From assembly GCA_951812925.1 (NCBI GenBank), contig OX638370.1, positions 103,926,897 through 103,990,896 of the forward strand: a stretch of DNA of 64,000 nucleotides, in the 5' to 3' direction. Numbering within the stretch: position 1 is the stretch's first letter; each line of letters opens with the position of its first letter. The stretch comes from Calliopum simillimum (taxonomy: Eukaryota > Arthropoda > Insecta > Diptera > Lauxaniidae). Shown in pieces: positions 31,069 through 41,963 of the stretch. The position numbers and the translations under genes are program-made. The notes under the pieces are model-generated. The model was not told the origin of the DNA, ran no database searches, and worked only from the letters and a program-made list of their open reading frames with translations.

Positions 31069-31712
31069 ATTTATTTATAAAGTAACGTAAATTTGAAATT
31101 GTCAAATCAGAAGAACAAAGATTCAGTTTAGAACCAGAATGTATTTAAATATAGAGTAAAAATTTTTAAATATTTTATGTATTATGTCAGAATTGTATAA
31201 AATGCAAAATTGTTTGTTTTGAGTTGAAATATAATGAAAAATAAGAATAAATAAGGAATTAAGTTCAATGTCATGTATATAGGTAAATTTAATAATTACC
31301 AATTTTCAAGAGTTTTAGCAAATAAAAATATTTGATTTAGAGAGCATAGGACTAGCTAGGAAAGACTAGATAAATATACAGTAAAATCGTTAACAAAGTA
31401 GGTAGAATCTGCGAGGGATCATGGTACGGCGTTACAACAGTAGCAGTGGAGATTAAAGAAAATAATCTAAAGAGGGACAGCCCAATGATGTTAAATCCGG
31501 AAAGCCTAGAGTGACGACGATCCATGGTTGCATGCGTCAACGTTCGGACAGACAACCACTTTTTATCTCGTCAGTTGTCTGTCATCCATAGATGACATCC
31601 AATCTTGTTGGAAGGGAGGGGCCGGATTACGCCACTCCTATGTTATCCTGTCACGTTGCCGCGTCAAACATCCAAAATGACCGGCATCACCATCAAGAGC
31701 AGAAAATGTAGA

Positions 31713-32290
31713 TGGTCCAGTTAGAAGCTGAAGCGTAGACTTGTCACCAATTGCAAGTCAAACGAATTAAAAAGCAATGTTCCAGTTAGAAGCAGACGCG
31801 TTGACTTGCCAAAAATTGCAAGTCCAACGCATTAAAAAGCAATGTTCCAGTTAGAAGCTGAAGCGTTGACTTGTCGAAAATTGCAAGTCCAACGCATTAA
31901 AAATCAATGTTCCAGTTTAGAAGCAGACGCGTTGACTTGCCAAAAATTGCAAGTCCAACGCATTAAAAAGCAATGTTCCAGTTAGAAGCTGAAGCGTTGA
32001 CTTGTCGAAAATTGCAAGTCCAACGCATTAAAAATCAATGTTCCAGTTTAGAAGCAGACGCGTTGACTTGTCGAAAATTGCAAGTCCAACGCATTAAAAA
32101 GCAATGTTCCGGTTCGTAAGCAGAAGCGTCGACTTTCAACCAAAATAAAGTCCAGGCGCTTAAAAATAAACTTTCCAATCGTAAGCAGAAGCGTCGATTT
32201 CCAGTCAAAACATAGTCCGTACGCCAAAATAAACGTTCCAGCACACAACAGCGGAGCTGACTTCTAGCCACAAGGAAGTCTAACCGCAAG
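31713..32290 (+). repeat. Tandem array of about nine 65-bp hairpin units
   Basis: Units start at about 31,713, 31,776, 31,841, 31,906, 31,972, 32,037, 32,103, 32,171 and 32,234. The central copies nearly match and alternate between two variants (GCTGAAGCG versus GCAGACGCG), giving a 130-bp higher-order repeat. Each unit holds an inverted pair GCGTTGACTTG...CAAGTCCAACGC around a loop of about 10 nt. In outer units both sides change together: GACTTT/AAAGTC in unit 7, and GACTTC/GAAGTC with GCGG/CCGC in unit 9. This points to selection for the stem, in RNA or DNA. Confidence 0.85.
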
Positions 32291-32649
32291 AACTGACGTA
32301 GCAAGTAGAAGAAGTTCCGATTTTGGCCACCGCCAGGCAAAATCAATCAAAGGACAAAACAGCTAAACCTACAAACCGCATGTAACAAGAACATGGTATG
32401 TCACACCGAAGAACATCAGAAGCTCGAAGCACCGAAAGCAGACCCACAAGCCAAGAACCAAGCGGCAGCAGCGGTAAGCAGCAGCGAGCCATGATCCAAA
32501 GGAGCTAGATACAGTTATAGGTAGCCGACTAAGTTAGAGAAATAATTAGGAATTAAAAGAGAAAAAAAAAAAAAAAAAAAAAAAAAGTTAAAACTACTTT
32601 CAGAAGGAAAAAGTCGTTGTTACTTCATAACAACAACTTTTTCTTCCAT

Positions 32650-32662
32650 AAGGGGGGAGGGA
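32650..32662 (+). promoter_or_regulatory. Polypurine tract (plus-strand primer)
   Basis: AAGGGGGGAGGGA sits immediately before the 3' LTR, the expected place for the RNase H-resistant primer of plus-strand DNA. Confidence 0.93.
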
Positions 32663-33296
32663 TGTTGTGTGTTGATCACACGCTGTTATAAATATTCATT
32701 GCCTACCGTTAGGGATTTGATGTTATTCATACTCAACTCAGTACTAAGGCTATACTCGTGATAGTTTTAGTACTGCCAGAGAAATAACAGCTAGCATACC
32801 TTTAGGAGCTGCTAGTAAAGAACGGTAAGCAAAAGAGTTAAAGAACAGCGGGTTCAACGCGGAAGCAATCTGACCCCTATATCATAGATACGTGACTTTA
32901 TTGGGCACGTCAATAAAGCCAAGTAAGATATATTTCGCAATACTGCGAAATAGTACGTAAACAGATAATGTAAGTTGTAACCATACATGTATGTAGCTAG
33001 AGGCATCTGTAAACCTCTAGCTGGTAAGTAATTTGAAAATAAAGAATCAGTTAGTGATCGGAGTTAAAACAGTCGACAAGTGTTTTATTTGAATCGGAGT
33101 TAGGTGTGCAAAGATCCCGAACAAACAACGCCGTAACCAGTGTGAGCAGCAGCAAAGAGAAGTGGGAGCGGCAGCGGAGCAGCGGAACCAAGGGTAAGTA
33201 GCCTTAACCGAATTTAACACTATCGTTTCTTTTGTTTCATCTCTAGGTAAACAGCTCAGCTGTATTTCCCCTCGCAAGGGAAATATAGCAACAACA
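32663..33296 (+). repeat. 3' LTR (634 bp)
   Basis: Same length as the 5' LTR with no difference that I could find by eye. The TATC target duplication follows directly. Confidence 0.97.
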
Positions 33297-33300
33297 TATC

Positions 33301-33474
33301 ACCTTAGTAATTTCATAAAAATAAGCAAAATGAAATAAGGTCTCAATCCAGAAAAAGAAATAAGGCCGCAAAAAACGAAATAATGCCACAAATTTGTTGT
33401 GGTCCATACATTAAATTGGAGCTTTATTTCATTTGTTTTTTGGGGTCTTAACTTCCAATTACTTTATGCTAATA
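33301..33474. other. 'gaaataaggccgca' motif patch
   Basis: Short units such as 'gaaataaggtctcaa' and 'gaaataaggccgcaaaaaac' recur and are mirrored by 'tttatttcatttgttttttgg' near 33,420. They resemble the larger array at 52,075-52,680 and the patch at 15,475-15,580. There is no gene. Confidence 0.45.
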
Positions 33475-33960
33475 GCCTGATTCATTACCTTTCTAAAATA
33501 GGTCCGAAAATGAAAATCGGTTAGGAAATGTCGAAGTTCTGGAAATTTTTGTGAAGCCGCATCGGTTGATTTAATGTTCTGTAATGCTGAAAAAATAATT
33601 ATTCCAAAACCGTTAGAGATACCGTCTTGATTTTGGATTCGTATGAAAGGAAATTTGGTTTACTTTTCAAGAAAAATATTTTGGAAGATCAAAAAACTAG
33701 GCCACTAAATATTTTTTGTAATTTTGCACAAAAACAGTACTAAAATAAACTTACTTTATGCTTATAGCCTGATTCAATACCTTCCCAAAATAAGTCAGCA
33801 CATGAAAATCGGTTAACAAACGTCGAAGTAATGGAAAATTTTTGTGAAACAATATTTATCATTACTCGCCGATATTGTTTTATTTTCCACCCGCTCAAAA
33901 CTCCCAAAAAATTGAGAAAAATTTTGTTTGTTTTGCAATTTTTATCCATTTAAGCCTAAA
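33475..33960 (+). repeat. Repeat family C, two direct copies
   Basis: 'tagcctgattca.taccttt...aaata.gtc...aatgaaaatcggtta' occurs at about 33,480 and 33,768 (288-bp period). An inverted third copy is at about 37,340-37,410. Old dispersed repeat, no coding content. Confidence 0.6.
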
Positions 33961-34583
33961 ACGAGATCCTGTACTAAATTTTAGCGGAATCTGACAGGGT
34001 GAAGCTAAATCTTGTAACGGCGCACAGTGGGGCACATACTCTCAATACCTGGCGATAATTCAAAAAATTAAATGTTATTTTCAGATATCCTTTTATATTG
34101 GTTAAGTACAATATTAACCAACGTACTATTTGCCATTTTTCAAAAGTCTTGTAACAAACCCATTTAATCACTACAGCACGCTAAACTTTAACTTTGTAGA
34201 CTGAAATAATTTTTATAAGTTATTTCCATATTAATCAAAGCAGTTTTTTGCTAAATTTTATTAACATTTAATGTTATTTGACCATGGAGCCTTAATCTTC
34301 AGGTATGTATGTAATCGTATATAAACATGTTTTTTTCCTTAAAAATGTTAACACATTTAGGTAGGTAAGTTAAATAAAATGGAGAAGAAAAATTTTACCA
34401 AATTAAATAAATAATAGATAATTTAATTAGGTTCCAAGCCTTTCCAAGCATTAGTTATGATTCAAAAATATTCCGTTTAGTATTGACTTCTAGAAGCGAC
34501 AAGAAAATTTTGCTCCTTTTGGCTCCTTTAAAATTTACATCGATTTTTAGAACGTAACCTAAAATAAAATATTTTTTCTTGCA
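33961..34583. other. Non-coding AT-rich stretch
   Basis: I see no gene or structured repeat here. Confidence 0.45.
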
Positions 34584-34623
34584 TTGCCGACATTATTCAA
34601 AATTTCTAATTTTGTTTTACAAA

Positions 34624-34844
34624 TGGCCTCTAACTTATTATTTGTCACGAGACAAGAACTTATAAACATTATGTATAGTTCTGGACAGGATAATTTTGAA
34701 CAGCAATTCGGTTTTTTGTTAAAACGGATGGAAAAGAGGACAGGTGGTCATCACGAGCACTTAAGTAAGAAATTATCTCATTTCAAGTCCCAATATTGGT
34801 CAAAATACCTGAAAGCGTGTCTCTTATTTTCCTATCAGAGCTGA
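34624..34844 (+). other. Unassigned small open frame
   Basis: From ATG 34,624 a 73-codon frame begins MASNLLFVTRQELINIMYSS and is charged, with no low complexity. A donor-like GTAAGA follows at about 34,765, so it could be a short exon or a transposase relic. I recognise no family. It runs into the DINE-like copy at 34,800, so its end is not original. Confidence 0.2.
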
Positions 34845-35125
34845 CCTTTACTATTCGTATCAATTGTACCAAATTTGCTTCGATTATCTCAGAAAGCACT
34901 CTCAATATAGAGTTTTTAAGATTTTGCTTGTATGGGAGGTACCATGCCCTCTTGTCCGAATGTGCTAATTTTCCTGCCAGAGTTTACCTGTACAATTGGT
35001 AGCAAGTGTGCGAAATTTGGTTTGATTATCTCAGATAGTACCATCAGCATAGAGTTTTTAAGATTTGGCTTGTATGGGTGGTGCCACGCCCTCTTGTTCA
35101 AATTCGACCAAATTTTGTTGAAAGC
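34800..35125 (-). mobile_element. DINE-1-like fragment, copy A5
   Basis: The minus strand carries two to three of the roughly 120-bp tandem units ('gaacaagagggcgtggcac', 'acccatacaagccaaa', 'gagataatcaaaccaaatttcgcaca') seen in copies A1-A4. Both ends of the element are missing. Confidence 0.75.
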
Positions 35126-36100
35126 TTAAGTGATCCACCCTTAGTATGAATATATAATTTGGTTGCAGTGCGTAGCTCCGTTTATTTGATGCCACACATG
35201 AGAGCTCCTTGCCCCACTGTGCGGCGGTGCGGCAAAGGTACGGCAAAAGTAATGTTATATGCAAATCTGGCATAACTTTTGCAAATAGCATGAAATGTCA
35301 TTGTACTTTGATATATATGTTGTAGACAGTTAAGGAATTAGTTAATAATATGCCAATTACCCAGATATTTTGCGAGGAACAGTTCAAAATGCCACCAGTC
35401 AAGTAGAAATGGGCATTAATTCAAGAGGTGTTCATTTGACCGACATCATTTTTTCAACTAAATATTGTCAATTCTGCACCTTTGAGTAAACTTTCTGTGT
35501 AAAGAAAGTACAAATGTTTTCATTTGTAACCAAAATAGAGGCCAATTCATATTATGACATTACTTTTGTTTCTCTTTGTATGGGCAAGTAGGCAAAAATT
35601 TGCACAACAACAACAAAAAAAAGTGCAACAAAGACATGTCTTCCCCAATTGGTGTATAATGCTTGTGTTAATTCATGTACCAAATTTCATCGTGATAACT
35701 CTCTTTGTTTGGATGTTATTAATTAAATTCCGCCAGATTACCCATTTCTCCCACTGTCGTTTGACTAAAAGTTTTAAGCGATTTAGTTTTGATTTAGTCT
35801 TGTTACAACCTTAGAACTGCGCTTGTTATATTGAAATGATTGCAGTGTAAATAAAGAAATTTGTGTGCATGGCAACCTTAAATTGTGTGCTTAATTTGGC
35901 ATAGAAAAAATATTTAAAGCGATAGCTAAAAAGTAACGTCACGATGTTTCCAGTCTACGTTGAAAACTTTAATCCACCACAAATTCAAAACCAAAGCGCA
36001 TAAAATTCTCTGTGTGCATGAAGAATACAAAGCTGATGTGCATAATAAATAGCAGCAGAATACGGGGGGAAAACATTTGAATCCCTGATGGCACCTACTA
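35126..36100. other. Non-coding stretch
   Basis: I see no supportable gene or repeat. The small frames have no recognisable domain. Confidence 0.4.
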
Positions 36101-36735
36101 CAACCCATCCCTTCATGTTATGGGAAGCAGCACAGCAACTACTGACGCTCGCTGCACCTACTTAAAACACAGATACAAGTGGTGATAGCACAAAACGAGA
36201 TACAGCAACGCAACAACCACAACAACAGTCGAGGAGCGTTGCTAATTAAAAAATACTTGCGACCAAATAAAATTTAATTGCGATTCAATTTAAGATATCG
36301 CGCCAAAAACAGTGGCACACAACAACAACAACAGTCGTCGAATGAGGCAGCCCAGCCACATCTATCTCCAGGCTTCAAGTAGCAGCAGCACCAGCATCTA
36401 CAGACGACCAAACGAATGTCGAATAAATCGCTGTGACTTGCTGTCTTTGGTCATTGTTCACAACTTTGCCGCTTAACGTTCCTTCCAATAAACAAACCAG
36501 AATTTCCTGCCCATCCAGAATTGAAATGACTCTGCCTCCACTTTTTCATTCGTGCAACAATCATGACAGCGTAGTTGCTTCTTCTGCGAATGCATTGTGA
36601 GGCACTCGAAGGTGCAAAAACCGGGACGCGAGCGAGCGGTATGTTGCGAATGGATGTGGATGTGTACCTACGTTATGGCAAGTTGTAGCGGTCGTTTTTG
36701 GCTACTGTTCGCACAATATATGTAAAAATTGAATC
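36101..36735. other. GC-richer stretch, possible host regulatory DNA
   Basis: Balanced composition with CAACAAC and GCAGCAG runs, no long ORF and no repeat seen elsewhere in the window. It contrasts with the AT-rich surroundings and may be a conserved host enhancer, promoter or UTR. This is an inference from composition only. Confidence 0.25.
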
Positions 36736-38528
36736 ACAAAAAAAAAAAAAAAAAATCTCGACATCTTTAAGACTTGTTGAGATATTGAAATGTTTACTGA
36801 AAGCAGAAAATTCTAATGCAATGCTTTAACTATTTTTCTTCAGAGTACTATCTTCGGGCTATCTATGTTTATTTTTTAATCTGAGAGTACATGAGGTATT
36901 AGAACTAAATTTTGGTAATGGGAAGCGTAATAATATTTAATGATGTAGCTAGCTAGAGTTGTGCCTCAGCAATGTAATTTGGGTCCAGTAATGAAAGTTA
37001 TTGTATGTAGATGTCCATTCTAAACAGCAACACTTGATAAATGTGGCAGAACTATGTTTAAAAAAAAATTTTCAGAGTAGAACATGGGAAAAATATTTGC
37101 ACGATTTTTATATGCCTTACTTTGACGAGTATATTCAGCCACTCTATGCCTAGCGTAACAGGATTTGCCACAACCCTTCCGATTTCGCTGAAATTTGGTA
37201 CACGGTTTCACTAAATGCATAATCTGATAAAAATGGAAAAAAAAAAAAATTTTGTAATTTTTTTTATGTGGCTTGGAAGGGTTGCGAATACTGAGAAAAT
37301 CAATAAATTGTAACAAGCTCTTCTCCCATAATAATCAATAACTTGGACAGTTCTTAACTGATTTGCATGTTCAGATCACTTTTGGAAAGGTATTGAATTG
37401 GCTATAAGTAAATTTTTTTGTATTTGGTAAAAAGAACTTAATTTGCTACTATTTTAGTACTAAAAATGCTCCGTTTCCTACTTTTGAGCCTTCCAAAACA
37501 TATTTTTTGAAAAGAACAAAAAAAAAAATTAAAAATTTTTGCATGTCCCGTGTTTTTCTTGTAGCTGTGATTCTCGTCTAATCTATGCTTAAAGTTAAAT
37601 AAGGTATGCTTGCAGAATTCTATTCGATATCGGCAATGGGTCTGAAGAGGAATTGACTAATTATAATCAATTTTGACCTGTGGTGGGTGCCGAACCAAAG
37701 TTTTAGATTCCTTGGCACCTTGAGGAGGTAGAAACTGAAATAATAAGTACAACTATTTGAAAAAAACACTTGAGAAAAATTATTTCTATGAATGAAATAT
37801 AGCACACATTGAGACATTTACAACGATATACTATATTTGATGATGGGACGTTAAATGGCGGAGCAATACCAAATCGCGTATTACATGTTTAGTGGTCGAA
37901 AAAAAAAAATGTTTTTTTCCCTAAAAATCAAAACCGATAAGCTTCAAAATGGGCGGTTTAAAGCGAACTTTTCCAAACTTCACTGAAAAGTTCTTATAGA
38001 TTTGATACCATATATTCTCAAAAAACAGTCTTAAAAGAAACAACCTAAATCATTTAATTTTCTGGAAATCAGAATATAGTTAAAAAAAGTAAGATCTAAA
38101 CAAGATTTTCGAAAATAACCAGGTGGCAACCCTTAAAATTTTTATTGGATTTTTAAAAATTTTATTTATCTCAAAAAGGAAAACAAGCCAATGAACAACA
38201 ATCTCTCGTATGAGAACAATTCTTCCGGAGTAAATTTGATAGTAGAATGACTTGACGGGAAAAATGACAAGACAGGAGAATGAATAGACGGGAGAATGAC
38301 TAGATGGGAGAATGCCTAAATGTTGCAAAAACAGTAATGTCACAATGAAAATAGCAATTATTTTTAAAAAACTTGAAACTGGTGGACATCCACTCCAATT
38401 GTTTATTGATTTCATTATCTAAAACTAAAAAAATATGTAGAGTAGTATCAAAACACTTACAGGGAGAATGTCACAAACTCGCGTTCTTCACAATATTTTC
38501 ACACTTAAAAAAAAAAAAAACGCACTAA
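36736..38528. other. Non-coding stretch with family C copy and an 18-bp repeat
   Basis: An inverted family C copy lies at about 37,340-37,410. Near 38,250-38,320 a short unit 'gacgggagaatgactaga' repeats about four times with changes. Poly-A/T tracts are common. No gene. Confidence 0.45.
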
Positions 38529-39880
38529 CACTCTATATCGAAAATCCAAAACTGACGGAGCTGAAAAAGAACTGAAGTCTCCTCTTCCTCTTCACTTTCA
38601 GTTCTTTTTTAACTCAATATTTAAAAACCGTACAGTAAGAAGAAGAAAAACTGAATCTGAAATTAGGGACCAATTCCTATGTTTGTCAATTCAATATAAA
38701 TATGTAAATATTTTTCGATGAGTTTACACAGAAAAACAGTAACGTCGCATAAGTTTTTTTAGAAAATAAAATAATATGCAAAACGGGCAAATTAAGAGCA
38801 CTTAGAAGCGGTAAGGGGCAGCAGGGAGAATGAGTTTCTAACAGTTTATGTTATAATTTTATAGTAAAATATTTCGAATTATTTTCATACCCTACACCCA
38901 GGGTATATTTGCTTTGTCCTTCCGTTTGTAACGCAGAGAACGAGGCGTGGCAGGTATGGAAAAGTATATATATTCTTGATCAGCGTCACCTCCAGAGTCG
39001 ATATAGCCATGTCCGTCTGTCTGGCTGGGTGGGTGGCTGGCTGGGTGTGTGTGGAAATACATTTTTTGGGAAAACTGAGCAACATAATTCAATGAAATTT
39101 GATATTCTGTCTCCGTCGTAAAAGTTAGCTCGGGGGATTGAAAATGAGCAAAATCGGTTAACGGACACGCCTACCGCCCATACAAAAAATATTTTCAAAA
39201 TGCAATAATAAGAGCATTATTTGCAGTAACTGAAGCAAAATACACATAAATACTAAGGAAAGTAAGTATAAGCGCTGAGCAAAAACTAGGCGAATTCGAA
39301 TTAGAGGGCGTGGCCCCTCCCATATAAATAAAAGTTTCAAAATGTTATACGGAAAGCGTTTTTTGAGAGAGCCCAACCAAATTACACTCAAACACTCGGA
39401 TCAATAAATGCAAGCTATACGCAAGATCTAGGTAAACTCGAACAAGAGGGCGCCTTCCATATAAGCAAAAGTTTCAAAATTATATAATGAAAGTGTTTTT
39501 TGAGATAATCTAACCAAATTTCACTCAAACACGAAGAACATTAATTGTAAACTCTGAGCTTAAAGTAGGCAAAGTAGGATTAGAGGACGTGGCACCTTCC
39601 AAACAAGCGAAAGTTTCATAATGCAATACTGAACGATTTTTTACTCAAACACTCAGAACAGTAAATACAAGCTCTTCGCAAAATCAAGGTAAGCTCGGAG
39701 GCGAGGTCGTGGCACTTCCCATATAAGCAATTTGTTCTTATACTCTCCTAATAATATAAGTACTTGAAATGCAGTGTAGGGTATTTAGTTTTTGGCCAGG
39801 CCAAAGATACCACCCTTACTAATATTATTTTAAGCTATTCGTATAGGAGCTCATGTTAAGTATCTGTATTAAATAGTTAA
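38529..39880 (+). repeat. Dispersed repeat R, copy 2, split by DINE A2
   Basis: 38,529-38,887 and 39,823-39,880 align in order with 1-400. The join falls in a T-rich stretch equivalent to about 320-350 in copy 1. The interruption is exactly the DINE-like element at 38,888-39,822. Confidence 0.75.
38888..39822 (+). mobile_element. DINE-1-like Helitron/Helentron, full-length copy A2
   Basis: Same structure as A1: terminal hairpin TACCCTACACCCAGGGTATA, 'gtaacgcagagaacgaggcg', TTCTTGATCAGCGTC, tandem 'gagggcgtggc' units, and 3' hairpin TTTGGCCAGGCCAAA followed by CACCCTTACTAA. 935 bp. The last base of the CTAG end is changed. The flanking repeat R defines both borders. Confidence 0.82.
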
Positions 39881-41221
39881 AATATCAATATTCAAATTTA
39901 AACATGATTTTGAGCTCGGGGACATTGAATGGTACATTTATCGGAAATTCTAGGGTCTTCAGCGTCTTTTTTGATGCCATTAAACATATTTTCACTATTT
40001 TTGCTACTATAATGAAATAATGATTTCATTAGCTTATACAATACATTCTAATTATATTTTGATATATGCCCGATATGAAATGTCGTGTTACAAACTAACA
40101 ATATTTGAGAAGTTTCTTAAAGCAAAAATAGGCCTTTGATGACTATATCAATTCTATGTGAATAAATTGGGTGGAAAAGTATTAAAAAGCCCTAGGCATG
40201 GTTTCGCCTAATCTACAAAACACAATTTGCTTAAATATCTATGCATATACTTTGTGATTAATTAATAATAAAAAAACCAGCAGCATTAAACGTCAAGCAT
40301 TCAAAACCACAAAGCCAGTGGTCAATAGATTTATTGGTTAGAAGCGCGCGACAGAAACCAAAAGTAGCAGACGACGCAACTGCTTCACACTCGATTCCCA
40401 GCGCAGTTGACAGCAAAAAAGTCAACAAAAATATTAATGATAACGATGATGATGATAATGATGTTGATGATGATGAGTGCACATAACGTTCAATGAAATA
40501 CAACATTTAGCATGAAGACGACCACCAACTAGATATAAAAAAAAACAAGCAAAATGCGCACCGAACCGCCGCATAGTGGTGACTTTTATGAAAATAAGTA
40601 TCCAAAATATTTCAATATTTACTGAAAATTAACAAAATTTAGTCCTAATTGAATCAACAGCTTCTTCCGAATTAATTGATTAACAGTAAGGAGTAAGTTT
40701 CTTATTTCCCTCAATACCCTTACGCCCTGGTACTCAGAAAAGAGTTTGAATCTTAGTCGGCATCCAGCCACAACAAGAGAGAAACACTTCTTCGCTAGAG
40801 GCCTGCACAAGGCATCTGGAAATGAAGCGTACCTTTTTACTAGCACATCTTAAACTGAACTGATAAAATGTATATAATGTAAAAAATCAATATTCAAATC
40901 TTCACTTTGACACTAACAGACTATAGTTCACTGCATTGTTTTATCAGCGTAAAAAAACCTGATTCGAACGAATTTATGATATGGTTACACTTGGAAGTCG
41001 CAAAAAAGAGAGCGAAAAATTACTTTTGTCACAAAAGTAGCATTTTGTAGTGTACACCAACCTTACAGTATATGCACTGAACTGAACTGAAGCAAATCAA
41101 ACAAGACAGGTCTGTGCAGTATTTGTTTTTTTTTCTTTCATATCCATATACTTTCAAGACATATGCACGTGACAGTGAACTGAAGTATTTAATAACTAAA
41201 AAGGGGGTACAAGACGTAACG
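39881..41221. other. Non-coding stretch
   Basis: A (GAT)n microsatellite is at about 40,440-40,482. The minus-strand frame 40,506-40,258 begins at an ATG and contains a hydrophobic run (LSLIFLLTFLLSTALG) that looks like a signal peptide, but part of it is encoded by the microsatellite. I do not call it a gene. Confidence 0.35.
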
Positions 41222-41963
41222 CACAAATCGGCTTACGGACACGCCCACCGCCCATGCAAAAAATTTATTCGAAATGCAACTTTAGTAGTATTTTGCACAA
41301 AAATGCAACCAAAATAAACATAAACACTACGAATTATAAGCGCAAGCTCTAAAAAAAAATTTGTGAATTCGGACAAGAGGGCGTGTCACCTCCCATACAA
41401 GCAAAAGCTTCAAAATGCCATGCCGAAAGATTTTTTGAGATAATCCAACTAAGTTTCACTCAAACACTAAGAACTATAAATGCAATTGCGTCAAAAAATA
41501 TGAGAGATATGATGAAATTCCGTTTTTGGGGGGCTAGGAACCGCCTATTTTGCAAGTTTGAGACCTTTCTCTTGACCGATAGTAATACCCTGTGAAAATT
41601 TTATTGAAATAATATAGATAGATTCTGAATCCATAAAACAAATAAACAAAAAAACAAGCAAATTCTGAATATTATATAGTAGATGAGTACTTGCGCCCAT
41701 TTTAGGGGCGAGGCACCTACTTGTGATTTTAAAAATTATTTTATTTTGTTGCTAACACTATCAGATATTGTATAAAAAAAGAAAATCAGAGGTGCCTCAA
41801 ACTATGATTAATTCCTCGTTCCGGAGAACCGTGGCAAGCTCTGATCAAAAACTGGGTGAACTTAGAAAAGAAGGCGTGGCACCTTCTAATAAGCAAAATT
41901 TTCAAAATACTGCAGTGTACGGTATTTAATGTTAGGACAGGCCAAAGGTCACACCCTTACTAG
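41222..41963 (+). mobile_element. DINE-1-like fragment, copy A3, interrupted
   Basis: 41,222-41,485 ('aaatcggcttacggacacgcc' onward, with tandem units) and 41,831-41,963 (last unit, then ..CACCCTTACTAG|T) are parts of one copy. About 345 bp of unrelated sequence lies between. The 5' part before 'aaatcgg' is missing. Confidence 0.75.

Larger units (their letters stand above)
26590..32649 (+). other. Long AT-rich region between pol and 3' LTR
   Basis: Six kb inside the element with no sense ORF resembling env. It contains a purine run right after pol (26,631-26,662), antisense frames (27,977-28,367; 29,061-29,420), repeated 'catatatatttgtatgcaagtta' motifs (29,630 and 30,040), a duplicated 'agggaaataa.tcccaaataaa' motif (30,517 and 30,840), a 37-A run at 31,029-31,065, a GC-containing stretch (31,400-31,700), a hairpin array and a second A-run (32,563-32,586). 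Confidence 0.8.
18297..33296 (+). mobile_element. 15.0-kb Ty3/gypsy LTR retrotransposon, complete and young
   Basis: Two 634-bp LTRs start TG and end CA, lie exactly 14,366 bp apart, and appear identical on reading. The 4-bp target duplication TATC is at 18,293-18,296 and 33,297-33,300. A tRNA-Ser-type PBS, gag, pol (PR-RT-RH-IN order, so Ty3/gypsy) and a PPT are all in place. No sense env is seen. It is far larger than usual for this group (about 5-9 kb) because of a 1.5-kb leader and a 6.1-kb AT-rich region downstream of pol. Intact frames and matching LTRs suggest a very recent insertion, potentially able to move. The lineage within Ty3/gypsy is not assigned. Confidence 0.95.

Noticed and set aside
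31713..32290. CRISPR-like regular spacing
   Set aside because: The units are contiguous variants of one sequence with no unique spacers, in a eukaryotic retrotransposon.
32035..32346. 103-codon minus-strand frame over the hairpin array
   Set aside because: It is produced by tandem repetition; the repeating residues follow the DNA unit and the stem covariation explains the conservation better.
40258..40506. Possible secreted peptide on the minus strand
   Set aside because: The signal-like hydrophobic run is partly encoded by a GAT microsatellite and nothing downstream is recognisable.
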